From the NCBI RefSeq assembly GCF_905147045.1, contig NC_065905.1, positions 3,658,001-3,722,000 on the forward strand: a DNA stretch of 64,000 bases. The letters run 5' to 3'. Of this stretch, positions 22,765-33,690 are shown one piece after another. The notes beneath the pieces are model-generated. The model did not search any database. It was not told the DNA's origin and saw nothing but the letters and a program-made list of their open reading frames with translations. Source of the stretch: Nymphalis io. Its lineage: Eukaryota > Arthropoda > Insecta > Lepidoptera > Nymphalidae. Position numbers and translations under genes: made by a program. Each line of letters begins with the position of its first letter. Within the stretch, counting starts at the first letter, position 1.

Positions 22765-23058
22765 TTTTTTTTTTTATAGAATAGGAAGGCGGACGAGCAT
22801 ATGGGCCACCTGATGGTAAGTGGTCACCAACGCTCTTAGACACTGGCATTGTAAGAAATGTCAACCATCGCTTACATATCCAATGCGCCACCAACCTTGG
22901 GAACTAAGATTTTATGTCCCTTGTGCCTGTAATTACACTGGCTCACTCACCCTTCAAACCGGAACACAACAATATCAAGTATTGCTGTTTTGCGGTAGAA
23001 TATCTGATGAGTGGGTGGTACCTACCCAGACGAGCTTGCACAAAGCCCTACCACCAGT
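22765..23058 (-). mobile_element. Family A SINE, full-length, young
   Basis: Inverted copy with an A-tail (T-run 22765-22775), complete 3' block and complete 5' start. It belongs to the same subfamily as 3259-3558: AAGATTTTATGTCCC and CATATCCAATGCG are diagnostic. The plus-strand frame at 22820-23098 gives the same peptide as the antisense frame of the 3259 copy. Confidence 0.9.
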
Positions 23059-23130
23059 AAAAAACATGTTAACAAATACTTTTATAAATTTTAGTTAATG
23101 AAGCCAACGCTCTCAAATAATTATAATGTA

Positions 23131-23240
23131 TGCACAGCGCGTTCTACGTCTCGTCTATTAAGTTAGTCGGCAATATGTTAGCTAGATTGCTATTAAAGCG
23201 GGAATTGGTTTAGTTCCATGTAACTGAGACGCGAAAGCGT
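23131..23240 (+). repeat. Local duplicated segment, copy 1
   Basis: GGCAATATGTTAGCTAG...GAATTGGTTTAG...AACTGAGACGCG aligns with 23818-23915 in the same orientation. Not part of any repeat family recognised here. Confidence 0.5.
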
Positions 23241-23548
23241 GTGATATTTCTGTATTCTACGGCAATTATTAGAAAATTATTAGCGATAGTCTTTTTTACC
23301 TATTTTCCTTCAACCACTTCGGATATAGTAATCATTCTATTTATATTACCTTTCTATTGTAACCTGATCATATATTGTATGATTTTGTATTTAGATTTGA
23401 TAAATAATTATGACCGGTAAGAAAAATTAAAGAAAAAATAATTCTATAGCTAGTAATGTCTAAATAGTTTCGTTTTAGTTTTATTATATGCTTACTTTAA
23501 TTAATTGTAAAAAGAAAATAAAAAAAAAAACACTTTTTGGAAAAAAGT

Positions 23549-23692
23549 TATCATTATCATCATTAACATCCATTTTTCGGCCACTGCTGGACGTAAGCCT
23601 CTCAATTACTGGCAAAGTGACTGGTAGCCAATCCACCTAGCTGGAGGGCGTCCTACGCTATGCTTGCCAAGGCATTCCAAGTTTAGCGGCGC
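23549..23692 (-). mobile_element. RTE LINE 3' fragment
   Basis: The minus strand translates as LECLGKHSVGRPPARW and, further on, EAYVQQW. This is the C-terminal end of the RTE protein, followed by the (GAT)-rich tail (reverse of 23549-23572). It lost most of the 5' part. Confidence 0.75.
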
Positions 23693-23696
23693 ACGG

Positions 23697-23803
23697 TTTT
23701 ATGGAAGGTTAATATTTCTCATAGTCCCAATGTCTATGGTAGTCGTGACTATTTACCATCAGGCCTGTTTGCCAGTCTGACTACCTACCATATTAAAAAA
23801 AGT
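23697..23803 (+). mobile_element. Family A SINE 3' fragment
   Basis: CCCAATGTCTATGGTAGTCG and TGACTATTTACCATCAGGCC followed by an A-run. Confidence 0.65.
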
Positions 23804-23817
23804 CTGTTACAGGTATT

Positions 23818-23915
23818 GTACGTATTACTCACAACAGCTCGCCGCAATATATTAGCTTGTTAGCAATTAACGCGGTAATTGGCTTAGCTGCTTGTAATTG
23901 AGACGCAAGTGCATG
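23818..23915 (+). repeat. Local duplicated segment, copy 2
   Basis: GCAATATATTAGCTTG...GTAATTGGCTTAG...AATTGAGACGCA is the partner of 23131-23240. Confidence 0.5.
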
Positions 23916-24185
23916 GAATAGTCCTCTGATAATAGTTTATAGTATCAAATTAGGTCGTAAATTAATCTTTTCGTTTTGATACTTTATAATATTATTATAA
24001 TGACATACTATTAAGTAGTCAAGTAAAAATAACTATACGATAATTCGGTACGAAATTATATTCTAAGTTATTAAACAGGCTTCGGTTTTATTTTATATTT
24101 TTATGGATACACTATTTTATTAAAAAAAGTTTTTTTTTGTAAAGCTAGAACGAAAGAAGTCAATTGAAATAACAAGCAGAATATG

Positions 24186-24240
24186 TTTAAAGGGCCACGG
24201 TCACCACCTGCCATCAGATGGCCCATTTGCCTGCCTATGA
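24186..24240 (+). mobile_element. Family A SINE scrap
   Basis: GGTCACCACCTGCCATCAGA then TGGCCCATTTGCCTGCCTAT. Confidence 0.55.
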
Positions 24241-24647
24241 TTTGTAAATCACTCAAATCACAAATACGAATGTACTCCATTAATTGAACACTATCTCCAT
24301 TTCCGTAATAACTCATCCGGGATATATTTGGTTTTGTCTAGATCCGGTCGTTTTATTAGTCGATCAATAATATTAGGTAAATCATCATCATTCATGGAAA
24401 ATCATCATGGAAAGTCTATCATTCATGTTGTTTTAATACAACTTTTTTATTGAATAAACTTAAAGCATACCTTAATAATAATTAATAACAATCAATGGAC
24501 AAGGCACATTCGTGTTACAAGAGCTAAATAATTGGGCAACTGTAGTATCAATACTAAAATTCCGCATTTTTTTTTATTTACTAATTAATACATTGAAATT
24601 ATTTACTTAAAAACATTTATAAATAAGGCATATCATTGAACACACGA

Positions 24648-24650
<3 letters not shown>
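24241..24650. other. No gene recognised
   Basis: AT-rich filler between repeats. Confidence 0.5.
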
Positions 24651-24678
<28 letters not shown>

Positions 24679-24719
24679 TATATAAATATATATATATATA
24701 TATATTTATTTATTTATTT
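24651..24719. repeat. (TA)n / (TTTA)n microsatellite
   Basis: Two long TA runs joined by TTTATATAAA, then (ATTT)n. It directly abuts the family A copy and is self-complementary. Confidence 0.85.
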
Positions 24720-24915
24720 CATAGGCAGGCGCCCATAGACATTGGCATTGTAAGAAATGTTAACTATCGCTTACATCGCCAATGCGCTACCAACCTTGGG
24801 AACTAAGATGTTATGTCCCTTGTGCCTGTAGTTACACTGGCTCACTCACCCTTCAAACCACAACACAACAATACTACGTACTGCTGTTTTCTGCTGTACA
24901 AAGCCCTAATAAAAA
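24720..24915 (-). mobile_element. Family A SINE, both ends damaged
   Basis: Middle blocks are intact (GTAAGAAATGTTAACTATCG, CTTGGGAACTAAGATG). The segment after TACTGCTGTTTT has lost about 60 bp before CAAAGCCCTA. Confidence 0.8.
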
Positions 24916-24916
24916 G

Positions 24917-25105
24917 CGTGGAGTTAGTACTTGTTAACTTCGAGACAAGATTTATATGAATTTATTTATGTTTGAAATGTTAGAAAAAGAGTAACTACTG
25001 AGCTTTTTGCCGGTTCTTCTTGTTTAAATCTACATTCCGAACCGGTTGATTTATATGAATTATAAATCTGTAAAGACGATTCAAAAAAGTGCCTTTAAAA
25101 GTCTA
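24917..25105 (+). mobile_element. LINE 3' UTR fragment (family F)
   Basis: AAAAGCGTGGAGTTAGTACT opens the segment. TACTGAGCTTTTTGCCGGTT then CTTCTTG and CCGAACCGG follow, and it closes with TACTTAAATAAAGTATATTT. Related segments lie at 35085-35205 and 50353-50605. It is a 3' untranslated end of a common lepidopteran LINE, known to me from memory only. Confidence 0.55.
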
Positions 25106-25313
25106 CTTAAATAAAGTATATTTTGTTAAAGTTTGTATTGGGTAATTATTTTAATAAATTAATGTTTATGATAAATGATAAAGAAGTATAGAAATAAATG
25201 ATGAAATAACAAGTAATGCAGAATTAGCGGCTTTGAAGAGGAAGGTGCATATTTTTATGTCGATTATATTTAGGTAGTCACAATATGTAGAGAATTTGTT
25301 TTTTATTCTTATT

Positions 25314-25636
25314 TAGATCATATGAGCCGAGATGGCCCAGTGGTAAGAACGCGTGAATCTTAACCGATGATCGTGGGTTCAAACCCGGGCAAGCACCACT
25401 GAATTTTCATGTGCTTAATTTGTGATTATAATTCATCACGTGCTTTACGGTGAAGGAAAACATCGCGAGGAAACCTGCATGTGTCTAATTTCACTGAAAT
25501 TCTGCCACATGTGTATTCCACCAACCCGCATTGGAGCAGCGTGGTGGAATAAGCTCCAAACCTTCTCCTCAAAAAGAGGAGAGGAGGCCTTTAGCCCAGC
25601 AGTGGGACATTCACAGGCTGTTACGGTAGATCATAT
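25314..25636 (+). mobile_element. Metulj-like SINE, intact
   Basis: Complete copy from GAGCCGAGATGGCCCAGTGG (A-box region) and GGTTCAAACCCGGGCAAGCA (B-box region) to CACAGGCTGTTACGG. It is flanked by an exact 10-bp duplication TAGATCATAT at 25314-25323 and 25627-25636. One of the best-preserved copies here. Confidence 0.95.
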
Positions 25637-25639
25637 AGT

Positions 25640-27155
25640 AGTAGTTAATTTTTATTAAAGATAATTTTGTTATAAAATTCGTAGTTTAATTAGCGAGTTT
25701 AATTGCATCATTGTGGCTAGCTTATGACACATCCGTGTAGCCTGTGTCACTCGGGGTGAGGTAATATATAATGTAATGAAGAAATACATACATATATGGA
25801 CCCTAGGATTACACTCCTGTTTTGGACAGTGGTATAAAAAATAAAGCCAGTTAGTATAATAACTTTTACATTGAATATAAATACGTACTAATTGTAATAT
25901 TTTATTCCTTTTTTAATAAAATTCACTTATGTCACATTAAATTAAATCGAAGTATTCTTTTCAAATTGATTTTTATAAGTACTTTTGAATTGTCAAACGT
26001 TACCACCGATTCAGAATATGGATTCTATCGAGACGAACAGGCAAGATACTCAATAGATACTCTTTAAAAAAAACCTTATATACATTACATAGCATTAGTT
26101 ACTTTCTACACGAGATCCAGCAATCATTCAATCCATGCATTTTTTATCAGATATATATTCTGAAAAAGAGTAATAGGTTTTTCTAAGAATATTAATTTAT
26201 TAAAAGAATATCTAATCGTAAGGTTTATTTTATCTATAAATTGTAATGCATATTTTGTTTCTTTTTTTTAAATTTTAGTTATAGAATATTTGAATAAAAA
26301 TGATTTTACTAAAACAATCTAATTATCAGATTTAAAAAAAAAATCCATTTTCTATTTTGATAACTTAAATAAAAAATAGGTCATACACATTACCCCATTG
26401 AGTTTATGACACATAAATTTTATGTTCAATCTTATATGTATAAAATAAAATATATCGCTATTTACAACTTATCATAAAATTTCTGATAACGCAGTATGTT
26501 GACTGAAGTTTTTATTATCTGTGCTCTTTGGATGGTTGCGATAGTTCTTAAAACTCTTTCGAAAGAACATTCCGGAACATAAGTGTCATTTACTTGCGTT
26601 TTATGGAAGTTTGTCTACGATTGTTCACATTAAACGTGTAAACTTTTATTATATCTGTTATGACTTGGACCGGCTCATTATACAGTAAATCTTAATTATA
26701 CTTTAATATATTATAATTAGATTGTTTTATAAGAATAATTACAAAAAGGATTCAATTTTAATGAAGTTTTTAGTAGTAAGTAAGCTGTCATATTAAATCT
26801 GTCTATAAACGTGCTAATGAGCATCATTAGCGCAACGGTGTACGGGTCTCTTAGCAATGTGAATGACGTAGATTCAATCCTTATTTCTTGAGCTTATCTG
26901 CTCACTAAGCTATCGGAATATTATGAATATCTATAAAAAATAGTTCGTAATCACTGAATATCTAGGACAGTTTATGGGCGAGACACGCGGCCCTAATTTG
27001 CTTCGGCGTTTCTCGCTTGTAGCTTACAAATTAAAAGTAGTTTTTTTTTTTAATTTCAAAAGTGATATAACATTATATGATAATGATTATGATGTGGTCC
27101 TGAACGATTTCTACCACGTCGGCCAATTTTTAGATATATTATCCAACTGCGCTGA
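25640..27155. other. No gene; possible tRNA-like scrap at 26822-26905
   Basis: AT-rich. The segment GCGCAACGGTGTACGGGTCT...GTAGATTCAATCC looks like a decayed tRNA-type SINE head. No coding signal. Confidence 0.4.
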
Positions 27156-27156
27156 T

Positions 27157-27434
27157 ATATTATAGAGCACAAGTCTGTGTCCAAATATGTACTCTCTATT
27201 CTTGCACTCTCATAAACCGATGGGATGGAAATCCAACAAGACCAGAAATAGTTCAGGTGCAGGACCAATGTGCTTTCCGATGGAAGTATCACACTTCCAA
27301 CTTTCAGACTTCCGGCTTCTATCGAGAATCTTCGACAGAACATCCGGATAACTTTTTTTGTCCGACCTGGGGTTGAAATCCGGTATCGGATCTGCGTCTT
27401 TATATTTAGTCATTAGGTCAACGAGGCAGTCATT
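27157..27434 (-). mobile_element. Family B SINE, old
   Basis: Inverted body (CACTTCCAACTTTCAGACTT, GAGAATCTTCGACAGAA) and inverted tRNA-like head (GACCTGGGGTTGAAATCC...AACGAGGCAGTC). Confidence 0.8.
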
Positions 27435-27639
27435 TATTATATCTTAGCAAAGTGTGTAGTGCGAGTTTTGAATGAAATAAAAACAGCGCCGTCTAGTAGC
27501 AATAATCGGAATTCCATACAAAGTTAACAGCAACACTTTCGAATACGTAAAAAACTCGCATTGTACACTGTAGACCATAATATAATAACTCTTTAATAAG
27601 ATTTATTATATTTGCTTAATCAACCACTTCTTTAATAAA

Positions 27640-27905
27640 ATATAATAATAATAATATCCTGGCACATTATTCACGCACGGCCATCTGATCCGAAACTAAG
27701 CAGAGCTTGTATTATGGAAACGAGACAACTGATATACTACATATACTATTCTTTTGTAAAAACATACTTATATAGATAATTACATCCAAACTTAGGACAA
27801 ACATGGACAGACATGTTCATGCACACAAATATCTGTCCTGGGTGGGAATCGAACCCACAACCTTCGGCGTGAAAAGCAATTACCAACCACGCCAATCAGC
27901 CTGTC
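27640..27905 (-). mobile_element. Family D tRNA-derived SINE
   Basis: On the minus strand the element begins with a tRNA-like head: TTGGCGTGGTTGGTAATTGC is the A-box region and GGTTGTGGGTTCGATTCCCA holds the B-box. The body carries CCAGGACAGATATTTGTGTG and the end carries a (TTA)n tail after CCAGGATATT. A scrap of its 3' end lies at 38088-38125. It is not a functional tRNA gene: the acceptor stem is absent. Confidence 0.8.
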
Positions 27906-27946
27906 AAATATGTTAGGCAAGAAGAATATAAACAGCGCGGGTGAAG

Positions 27947-28276
27947 TCGACTCGACTCCAGTAACAGTAACAGCCTGTTAATGTCCCACTGCTGAGCTAA
28001 GGCCTCCTCTCCCTTTTGAGGAGAAGGTTTGGAGCTTATTCCACCACGCTGCTCTAATGCGGGTTGGTAGAATACACATGTGGCAGAATTTCAATGAAAT
28101 TAGACACATGCAGGTTTCCTCACGGTGTTTTCCTTCACCGTTAAGCACGAGATGAATTATAAACACAAATTAAGCACATGAAAATTCAGTGGTGCTTGCC
28201 CAGGTTTGAACCCACGATCATCGGTTAAGATTCACGCGTTCTTACCACTAGGCCATCTCGGCTTCGACTCGACTCC
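27947..28276 (-). mobile_element. Metulj-like SINE with 13-bp duplication
   Basis: Full-length inverted copy, 27960-28263, flanked by the exact duplication TCGACTCGACTCC (27947-27959 and 28264-28276). The 3' end is (TTACTG)n; the tRNA-like head ends at GGCCATCTCGGCT. Confidence 0.95.
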
Positions 28277-28701
28277 GATCGGCATTTACTTCATACGTAT
28301 GAACATTCAAACTTAGTTTCAATCAAGATTATTAATATAAGATGATTGTGTCTTAAAATAAATTACATTTTTTATAATTATCATCACCTGTATAGGTCAG
28401 TAGATATTCAACTTATTAAGCTATATTTTTATACACTTCTGGTGCTAGAATAGACTTAAATAAATCTAGCGCACTAAATATTATCAACTTAACAAAATCT
28501 ATTTAATAAAATATTTAAAAATCATTTTCAACTCGATAACTATTTATATATGTAGGAACAATACTCAAAATAATTTTATAAAAATATAATACGATATATA
28601 AAACCTTTTTAATAAGAACAGAACACAAACATAATTAAATCAGTAGATGTTTTAACCAAAGCAGGTATAATATAATATACTTATTTATCATATATATATA
28701 A

Positions 28702-28740
<39 letters not shown>

Positions 28741-28904
28741 TACCTAGATCGCATAACAAATACCAGATGCTTGACGATGTGAAGCCATTCCAGATAACTG
28801 AGATATTTTGTCTCACATGCTTTGTACATAATGTAGATCAATGAAATTTCAGACCAAAGCGTAAGACTTTAGCAATAAACTTAATAATTATTTATAAATT
28901 TTGG
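28277..28904. other. No gene; TA microsatellite at 28689-28738
   Basis: AT-rich, with a long (TA)n tract. Confidence 0.7.
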
Positions 28905-29137
28905 ACTTTGTGCAACCTTGTCTGGGGTAGGTATCGCCTATTAATCGGATATTCTAACGCAAAACAGCAGTACTTAGTATTGTTTTTTTCCGGTTTGAAG
29001 AGCCAGTGTAACTACAGGCATGAGACATAACATTTTAGTTCCCATGACACAACACAATGCCAATGTCTATGAGCGGTGGTGACCACTTAAGATCAGGTAG
29101 CACATTTGACCGTCTGCCAAGATTTCTATAAAAAATA
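28905..29137 (+). mobile_element. Family A SINE, old
   Basis: GGACTTTGTGCAACCTTGTC, ATATTCTAACGCAAAACAGC and AATGCCAATGTCTATGAGCG remain; the centre has deletions. Confidence 0.75.
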
Positions 29138-29155
29138 ACATTAATAGACACTGCC

Positions 29156-29694
29156 GATAGAAGTGATTGGCATGATTTGGCAACCTTCGTCAAGTCCTCA
29201 AGTCGTCTATACCGCAATGTTTGAAGACGAAAGTCTTCAACCAATGCGTCTTACCTGCCATGACATACGGTGCCGAAACGTGGACACTAACTGCGGGACT
29301 AGTCCACAAATTCAAAGTCGCTCAGCGTGCTATGGAGCGAGCTATGCTCGGAGTATCTTTGAAGGATAAGATCAGAAATGAGATTATCCGGAAAAGAACC
29401 GGAGTCACCGACATAGCTTGCAAAATTAGCAGGCTGAAGTGGCAGTGGGCTGGTCACGTATGTCGTAGGACCGATGGCCGTTGGAGCAGACGAGTCCTAG
29501 AGTGGAGACCGCGAATCGGCAAGCGCAGCGTAGGGCGCCCTCCAGCCAGGTGGACCGACGACCTTAAGAAGGTGGCGGGCACCAACTGGATGCGGAAGGC
29601 GGAGGACAGGGAGCTTTGGCGCACCTTGGGAGAGGCCTATGTTCAGCAGTGGACAACGATTGGCTGTTGATTGATGATTGATTGATAGAAGTGA
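29156..29694 (+). mobile_element. 5'-truncated RTE LINE with 11-bp duplication
   Basis: The insert at 29167-29683 is flanked by exact GATAGAAGTGA copies (29156-29166 and 29684-29694). It ends with a (TTGA/TGAT)n tail, as expected for an RTE insertion. The 5' end lies within the RT coding region. Confidence 0.92.
29176..29670 (+). pseudogene. RTE reverse transcriptase C-terminal part
   Basis: Frame with no stop after 29175: NLRQVLKSSIPQCLKTKV, then FNQCVLPAMTYGAETWTL, RLKWQWAGHVCRRTDGRW, KRSVGRPPARWTDDLKKV and the terminal EAYVQQWTTIG before the stop at 29668-29670. A stop at 29173 marks the 5' side near the truncation point. It is closely related to the C-terminus of the copy at 571-1443. 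It lacks all catalytic RT residues, so it is a passive fragment even though about 165 codons remain open. Confidence 0.85.
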
Positions 29695-30552
29695 AAACTG
29701 TTTAATATATTTGTCCAATTTTCACATTTATTAGCACTCCAAGTAATAATTCTATCATTTTTGAATATAAATGCAATATAATATTCGTCAATATACACAG
29801 TATGTCGCAAACTCGTTACAATATATTAATACAGATTAATTTAAATAAATAATAGTTAAAAGACGCCTATAATATTTGTATATACTGTTAGTATTTACAT
29901 AAATTTCAATCACTATTACCTTAGTAATTTCTATACTTAAATTTTTGTACTTTCGACGGTTTTTATTATATTAACATTAGCATGTCGGTGACGCGAAGCC
30001 ACGAGTCTATCCCCTACGATAAACCAGCGCCACGCGCCTAATGCTGTTAAGACCTGGGCGGCTTTAATAATTAGTTATAAATAATGTTAGAATCGTTTCC
30101 ATTACACGAAATAAAATGGTATATACAAAAACTACTAATATAATATTTAATACATTTTTATATGAGTGGCACATTACATGCATATATAGAACACAAAAAA
30201 CGATAAGGTTCCGGAACGTTACGAGAGGATTATGAGGATATTTTACTTACTCCCAGTAAACCAAAATAATTTAAACCGTTCTCATAGCAAACCATTTTTG
30301 CTATATTTTCATTTATTTCGACAGATAATAACTGAAGGGTCAATCTTATTTCGGGATAAAGAGGGATTTAAAGAAAAAAAAAACATCTGCTTCTAAGCCT
30401 CTGGGATAACGTAATTCAGGTTTACACTTTTATATTATAAATAAGCACTGCGACTGTGTGTGTGGGTTTGGGACATGGAGGATGCTTTTTACGGTTATTA
30501 TATTTGGGTATCCTACTTTGTTATAAAGGTATTATATATTAGATATATATTA
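29695..30552. other. No gene; small GC-richer patch
   Basis: Bases 29975-30065 are GC-richer and unmatched (GTCGGTGACGCGAAGCCACG). No coding frame. Confidence 0.45.
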
Positions 30553-30718
30553 GACTGCATCGTTGGTCTACTGGCTAACTTATAAGACTACCGGTCACGA
30601 ACGCCTCGGCTCGAACTCTGGGTCGGGCTGCTGACATCCGCGGTTATTGCGTCTAATTTATCTCCAATCGAATTATGAGAGTGAGCAGAGGAGTGTCTGT
30701 TTTCTCTATATACTTTTT
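30553..30718 (+). mobile_element. Family B SINE with internal deletion
   Basis: A tRNA-like head (GCATCGTTGGTCTACTGGCT; CTCGGCTCGAACTCTGGGTC) is joined to the 3' part (CGAATTATGAGAGTGAGCAG). The middle 150 bp are gone. Confidence 0.75.
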
Positions 30719-31308
30719 GCTACTAATATTTATAATTTTTTTGGTACATGTTTAACATATTAGATGGAAGTTCAATGAACTTGTAGTCTATTTCAAAAGA
30801 TTACTACATTAGAATACTGCTATCGATAAACTAGACTGTTATAACCCTATAAAACTACATTTAACTACCGTACATTGCATTAGCGTATTGCCTGGGCCCA
30901 TAACTTTGTACGTATGTAAATTAGATTTAAAATAAATTTAAAAATGTACTTGTAAGAGATGACAATCAGTTTACAAGCTCGATCATAAACTTTTTAATAA
31001 AGGTGTAAATTTTCAAAGTAAAGCGTGGTGGCGTACGCTGCAAGCTATCTTAATAAGGAGATGATATTTTGATCCAGAATTGGGATAATTATTACATTTA
31101 CTACTTCAATACATGAATTTATATATGTATAATATTACGATATAAACATTTTATGTAGACACATTTGTACCCGTGCGAAGCCGGGATGTTAAATAGTTAA
31201 CGATAAATTTACGTTTAAATTAAATCCGATTATATCCATTAGATTCCATGAAGTAGTCGTGGCAAGAGTATTTATTTATTAAAAGTATGGCTTGTTTATC
31301 ATGTTATA
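30719..31308. other. No gene recognised
   Basis: AT-rich; CCCGTGCGAAGCCGGGATG at 31170 recurs at 8262. Confidence 0.5.
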
Positions 31309-31600
31309 TGTTTTTTATGGTATAGGTAGGCGGACGAGCATATGAGCCACCTGATGGTAAGTGGTCACCAATGCCCATATACATTGGCATTGTAAAAAAT
31401 GTTAACTATCGCTTACATCGGCAAAGTGCTACCTACTTTGGGAACTAAGATGTTATGTCCCTTGTTCCTGTGATTTCACTGGCTCACTCACCCTTAAGAC
31501 CGAAACACAACACTACCAAGTACTGCTGTTTTGCGGTAGAATATCTGATTAGTGGGTGGTACCTACCCAGACGAGCTTGCACAAAGCCCTACCATCAGTA
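31309..31600 (-). mobile_element. Family A SINE, full-length
   Basis: Complete inverted copy with a short T-run at 31309-31316, the GGCGGACGAGCATATGAGCC block and the ACGAGCTTGCACAAAGCCCT end. Confidence 0.88.
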
Positions 31601-32237
31601 AATATCATTTATCTATTCTTAGGGAAATTAACTTCACCATATAATTAAATATGCAAATATACAAAAAATAATCCAAGTTACATACTTATTTTATTACTTC
31701 GCTTAAAATATATTTTGTGGTATAAGACTTCAAAATGATAAATAATGTATCATAAAAGCGTTGTGTTAAATAAAGCGCCCTGTAAGTGCTTAATGTATTT
31801 ATGTGGCTTAGTTTTTATCGTGGATACCGTGCGATGTTTTCATAGAAGAGAAATTTTGAGCGAGTTTTGTTATTAGTCCCTATACTGATACCGTTTTATT
31901 TTTTTGCTTTATATGCTCGTAAGACTTACTGGCTGTGCGCTTTATTCGCTGATATAAAATATTCAGTATTGTAATCTGGAATATAATAAGTATTGACGTT
32001 TGGATGTGGAATATCTAATCAGTTGGTGGTGATACCAGGTGGCGGTCTTATCACTGATGTAGTGATGTTTTTCTACAAACTTGACACAGAAATATACTTG
32101 TAAGACACTTAAAGGTGAAAAAAATCAATGAATATATTATAAGGGAGGATTTTTTTGTTATAATTATAATGGAAATATTAACGATTTGTTTTCATGTTAT
32201 TATTATGTTTTAAGTAATTTATTCTTTTCTTTTTCAG
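31601..32237. other. No gene recognised
   Basis: AT-rich; ends in the polypyrimidine tract that precedes the candidate exon at 32238. Confidence 0.5.
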
Positions 32238-32303
32238 GTAATAATATCACGCAGTATCACAGAAAACAATTAAACCGAAACGAACATTTTGTCAACGTCA
32301 AAG
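32238..32303 (+). CDS. Candidate 66-nt internal exon (host gene unknown)
   Basis: The segment is preceded by TTCTTTTCTTTTTCAG, a strong acceptor, and followed by GTAGGC after AAAG, an acceptable donor. One frame is fully open: after two leading bases it reads 21 codons starting NNITQYHRKQ and ending HFVNVK, then one trailing base. The exon would be phase 1 at both ends and therefore skippable without changing frame. NNIT is an N-glycosylation-type motif. It matches no repeat here. I do not recognise the protein, and a chance open segment of this length is possible. Confidence 0.3.
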
Positions 32304-32648
32304 GTAGGCTTAAAAAGTTTATTTCTCATCAATAACAAAAGATCACCTTACACGAGAAACTAATAACATTATTTTCTTATATCTATATTTTAATTATTAT
32401 ATAATATTTTTATACAAAACAAAAGGTATTACATATATATTTTCTTAAATCAAGCTTTAACAGTGTTTTCTTAGTCCAGTCTTAAATTTTACAAAAGATT
32501 TTTCATTAATTTGTTCTTTGGGTAATCTATTGTGAACTCGTGCCCCTACCGTATGTACTTCACATTAGCACTACAGTTATTACCCCTGGCTTATTTCTGT
32601 CACAGCGGTTTATCACCAAGACTAGCCATCTGTAAAGAAGATATTGTA
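32304..32648. other. No gene recognised
   Basis: AT-rich sequence after the candidate donor; no second exon-like segment that I can support. Confidence 0.45.
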
Positions 32649-32765
32649 CAGCTGTGTGCGTGAGTATATGTGCACTCTCTAAACGCTAACTCTCATAGTC
32701 CGATGGGATGGCAATACGACACGACCTTGCAGAGTTCAAACGCAGTAACAACGGCTTTATAAGCT
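32649..32765 (-). mobile_element. Family B SINE fragment
   Basis: Inverted 3' part: GTGCACTCTCTAAACGCTAA, CATAGTCCGATGGGATGGCA. Truncated before the tRNA-like head. Confidence 0.7.
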
Positions 32766-33591
32766 TTACCAATTCACGATTACTATTTCGTACATCGCCA
32801 AGTTTCTTGAGCACTTCTTAAAAGAAAAATGTCATAACTCCAATAAATCCACATTAATATTAACACATCTTTTTACAATAAATGTTTGTGCAATTTGATG
32901 CCCACAAATTCTTTTGCGACCTTCAAGTAGTAACGTGTAGCGAGACAAATTGTTTTAATGAATATTTATACCTAATTGCGTTAATTATTTGTCCATTTAA
33001 TTGTTGTTCTATATTGTTATGCTTGATGTTCATAAAAAAGACGATGAAAAATATAATTATTATATCAAGTTATTTTTAATTAAGCACTTGTTGTATGATA
33101 AAAAGTAAACTTTTTAATACACTTTTGCATATTGGATTAGGTTTAGTTAGGTTAGGGATTTTTATAAAAAAAAATTATTTTTTATAAAAATATTATTTGA
33201 AAAGACGTTGCTGTGCCTCGAGTCTTATTCCTTTTATCTTAATGAAATAGATATGGGACTGTATCTAACTCATAAGCCGTGTGGACCCAGCTTAAGCCGT
33301 CAGAACTTGCATTTCGACTGAGGCTTAATTTTGATTGAAGGGATCTCTATTATCCCTGTTCTATTGAGTTGAACTACCCCGAGCTAAGACATACATTAAG
33401 GTGACCTTTTATAGCTGAAGCGTATGCATTGCTCAAAATCTCTTCACTCTTTGGGTTAGCGCACACATTGTAGCAAATTAATTATTAATTATTAAAATAA
33501 TTTATAATTACATAAAAACTATAATTAAATAGGGAATATTTGCCGCGTGTGCAGTACACACACTCACACTGAGAAGCGTTATTTTATAGAA
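32766..33591. other. No gene recognised
   Basis: AT-rich; the plus frame at 32882-33079 has no recognisable motif. Confidence 0.5.
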
Positions 33592-33690
33592 TACGCGTTA
33601 CACACATGCAGGGGAGTAGATAGAGGCACCGGAGTGGGGGCATGATAGTGTACCATTTGCCGTCACGGCACACGCATCGGTTCTTAGGTT
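33592..33690 (+). repeat. Family E repeat
   Basis: TACGCGTTACACACATGCAG, GAGTAGATAG and TTTGCCGTCACGGCACACGC; related to 22597-22690. A shorter relative in the opposite sense is at 59842-59880. Confidence 0.5.

Noticed and set aside
27830..27905. Possible tRNA gene on the minus strand with good A- and B-box sequences.
   Set aside because: No acceptor-stem pairing, and the sequence continues into the body and (ATT)n tail of a SINE.
28689..28738. TA-rich tract as a possible origin or matrix attachment site.
   Set aside because: It is a simple microsatellite like those at 24651 and 47355; nothing else supports a function.
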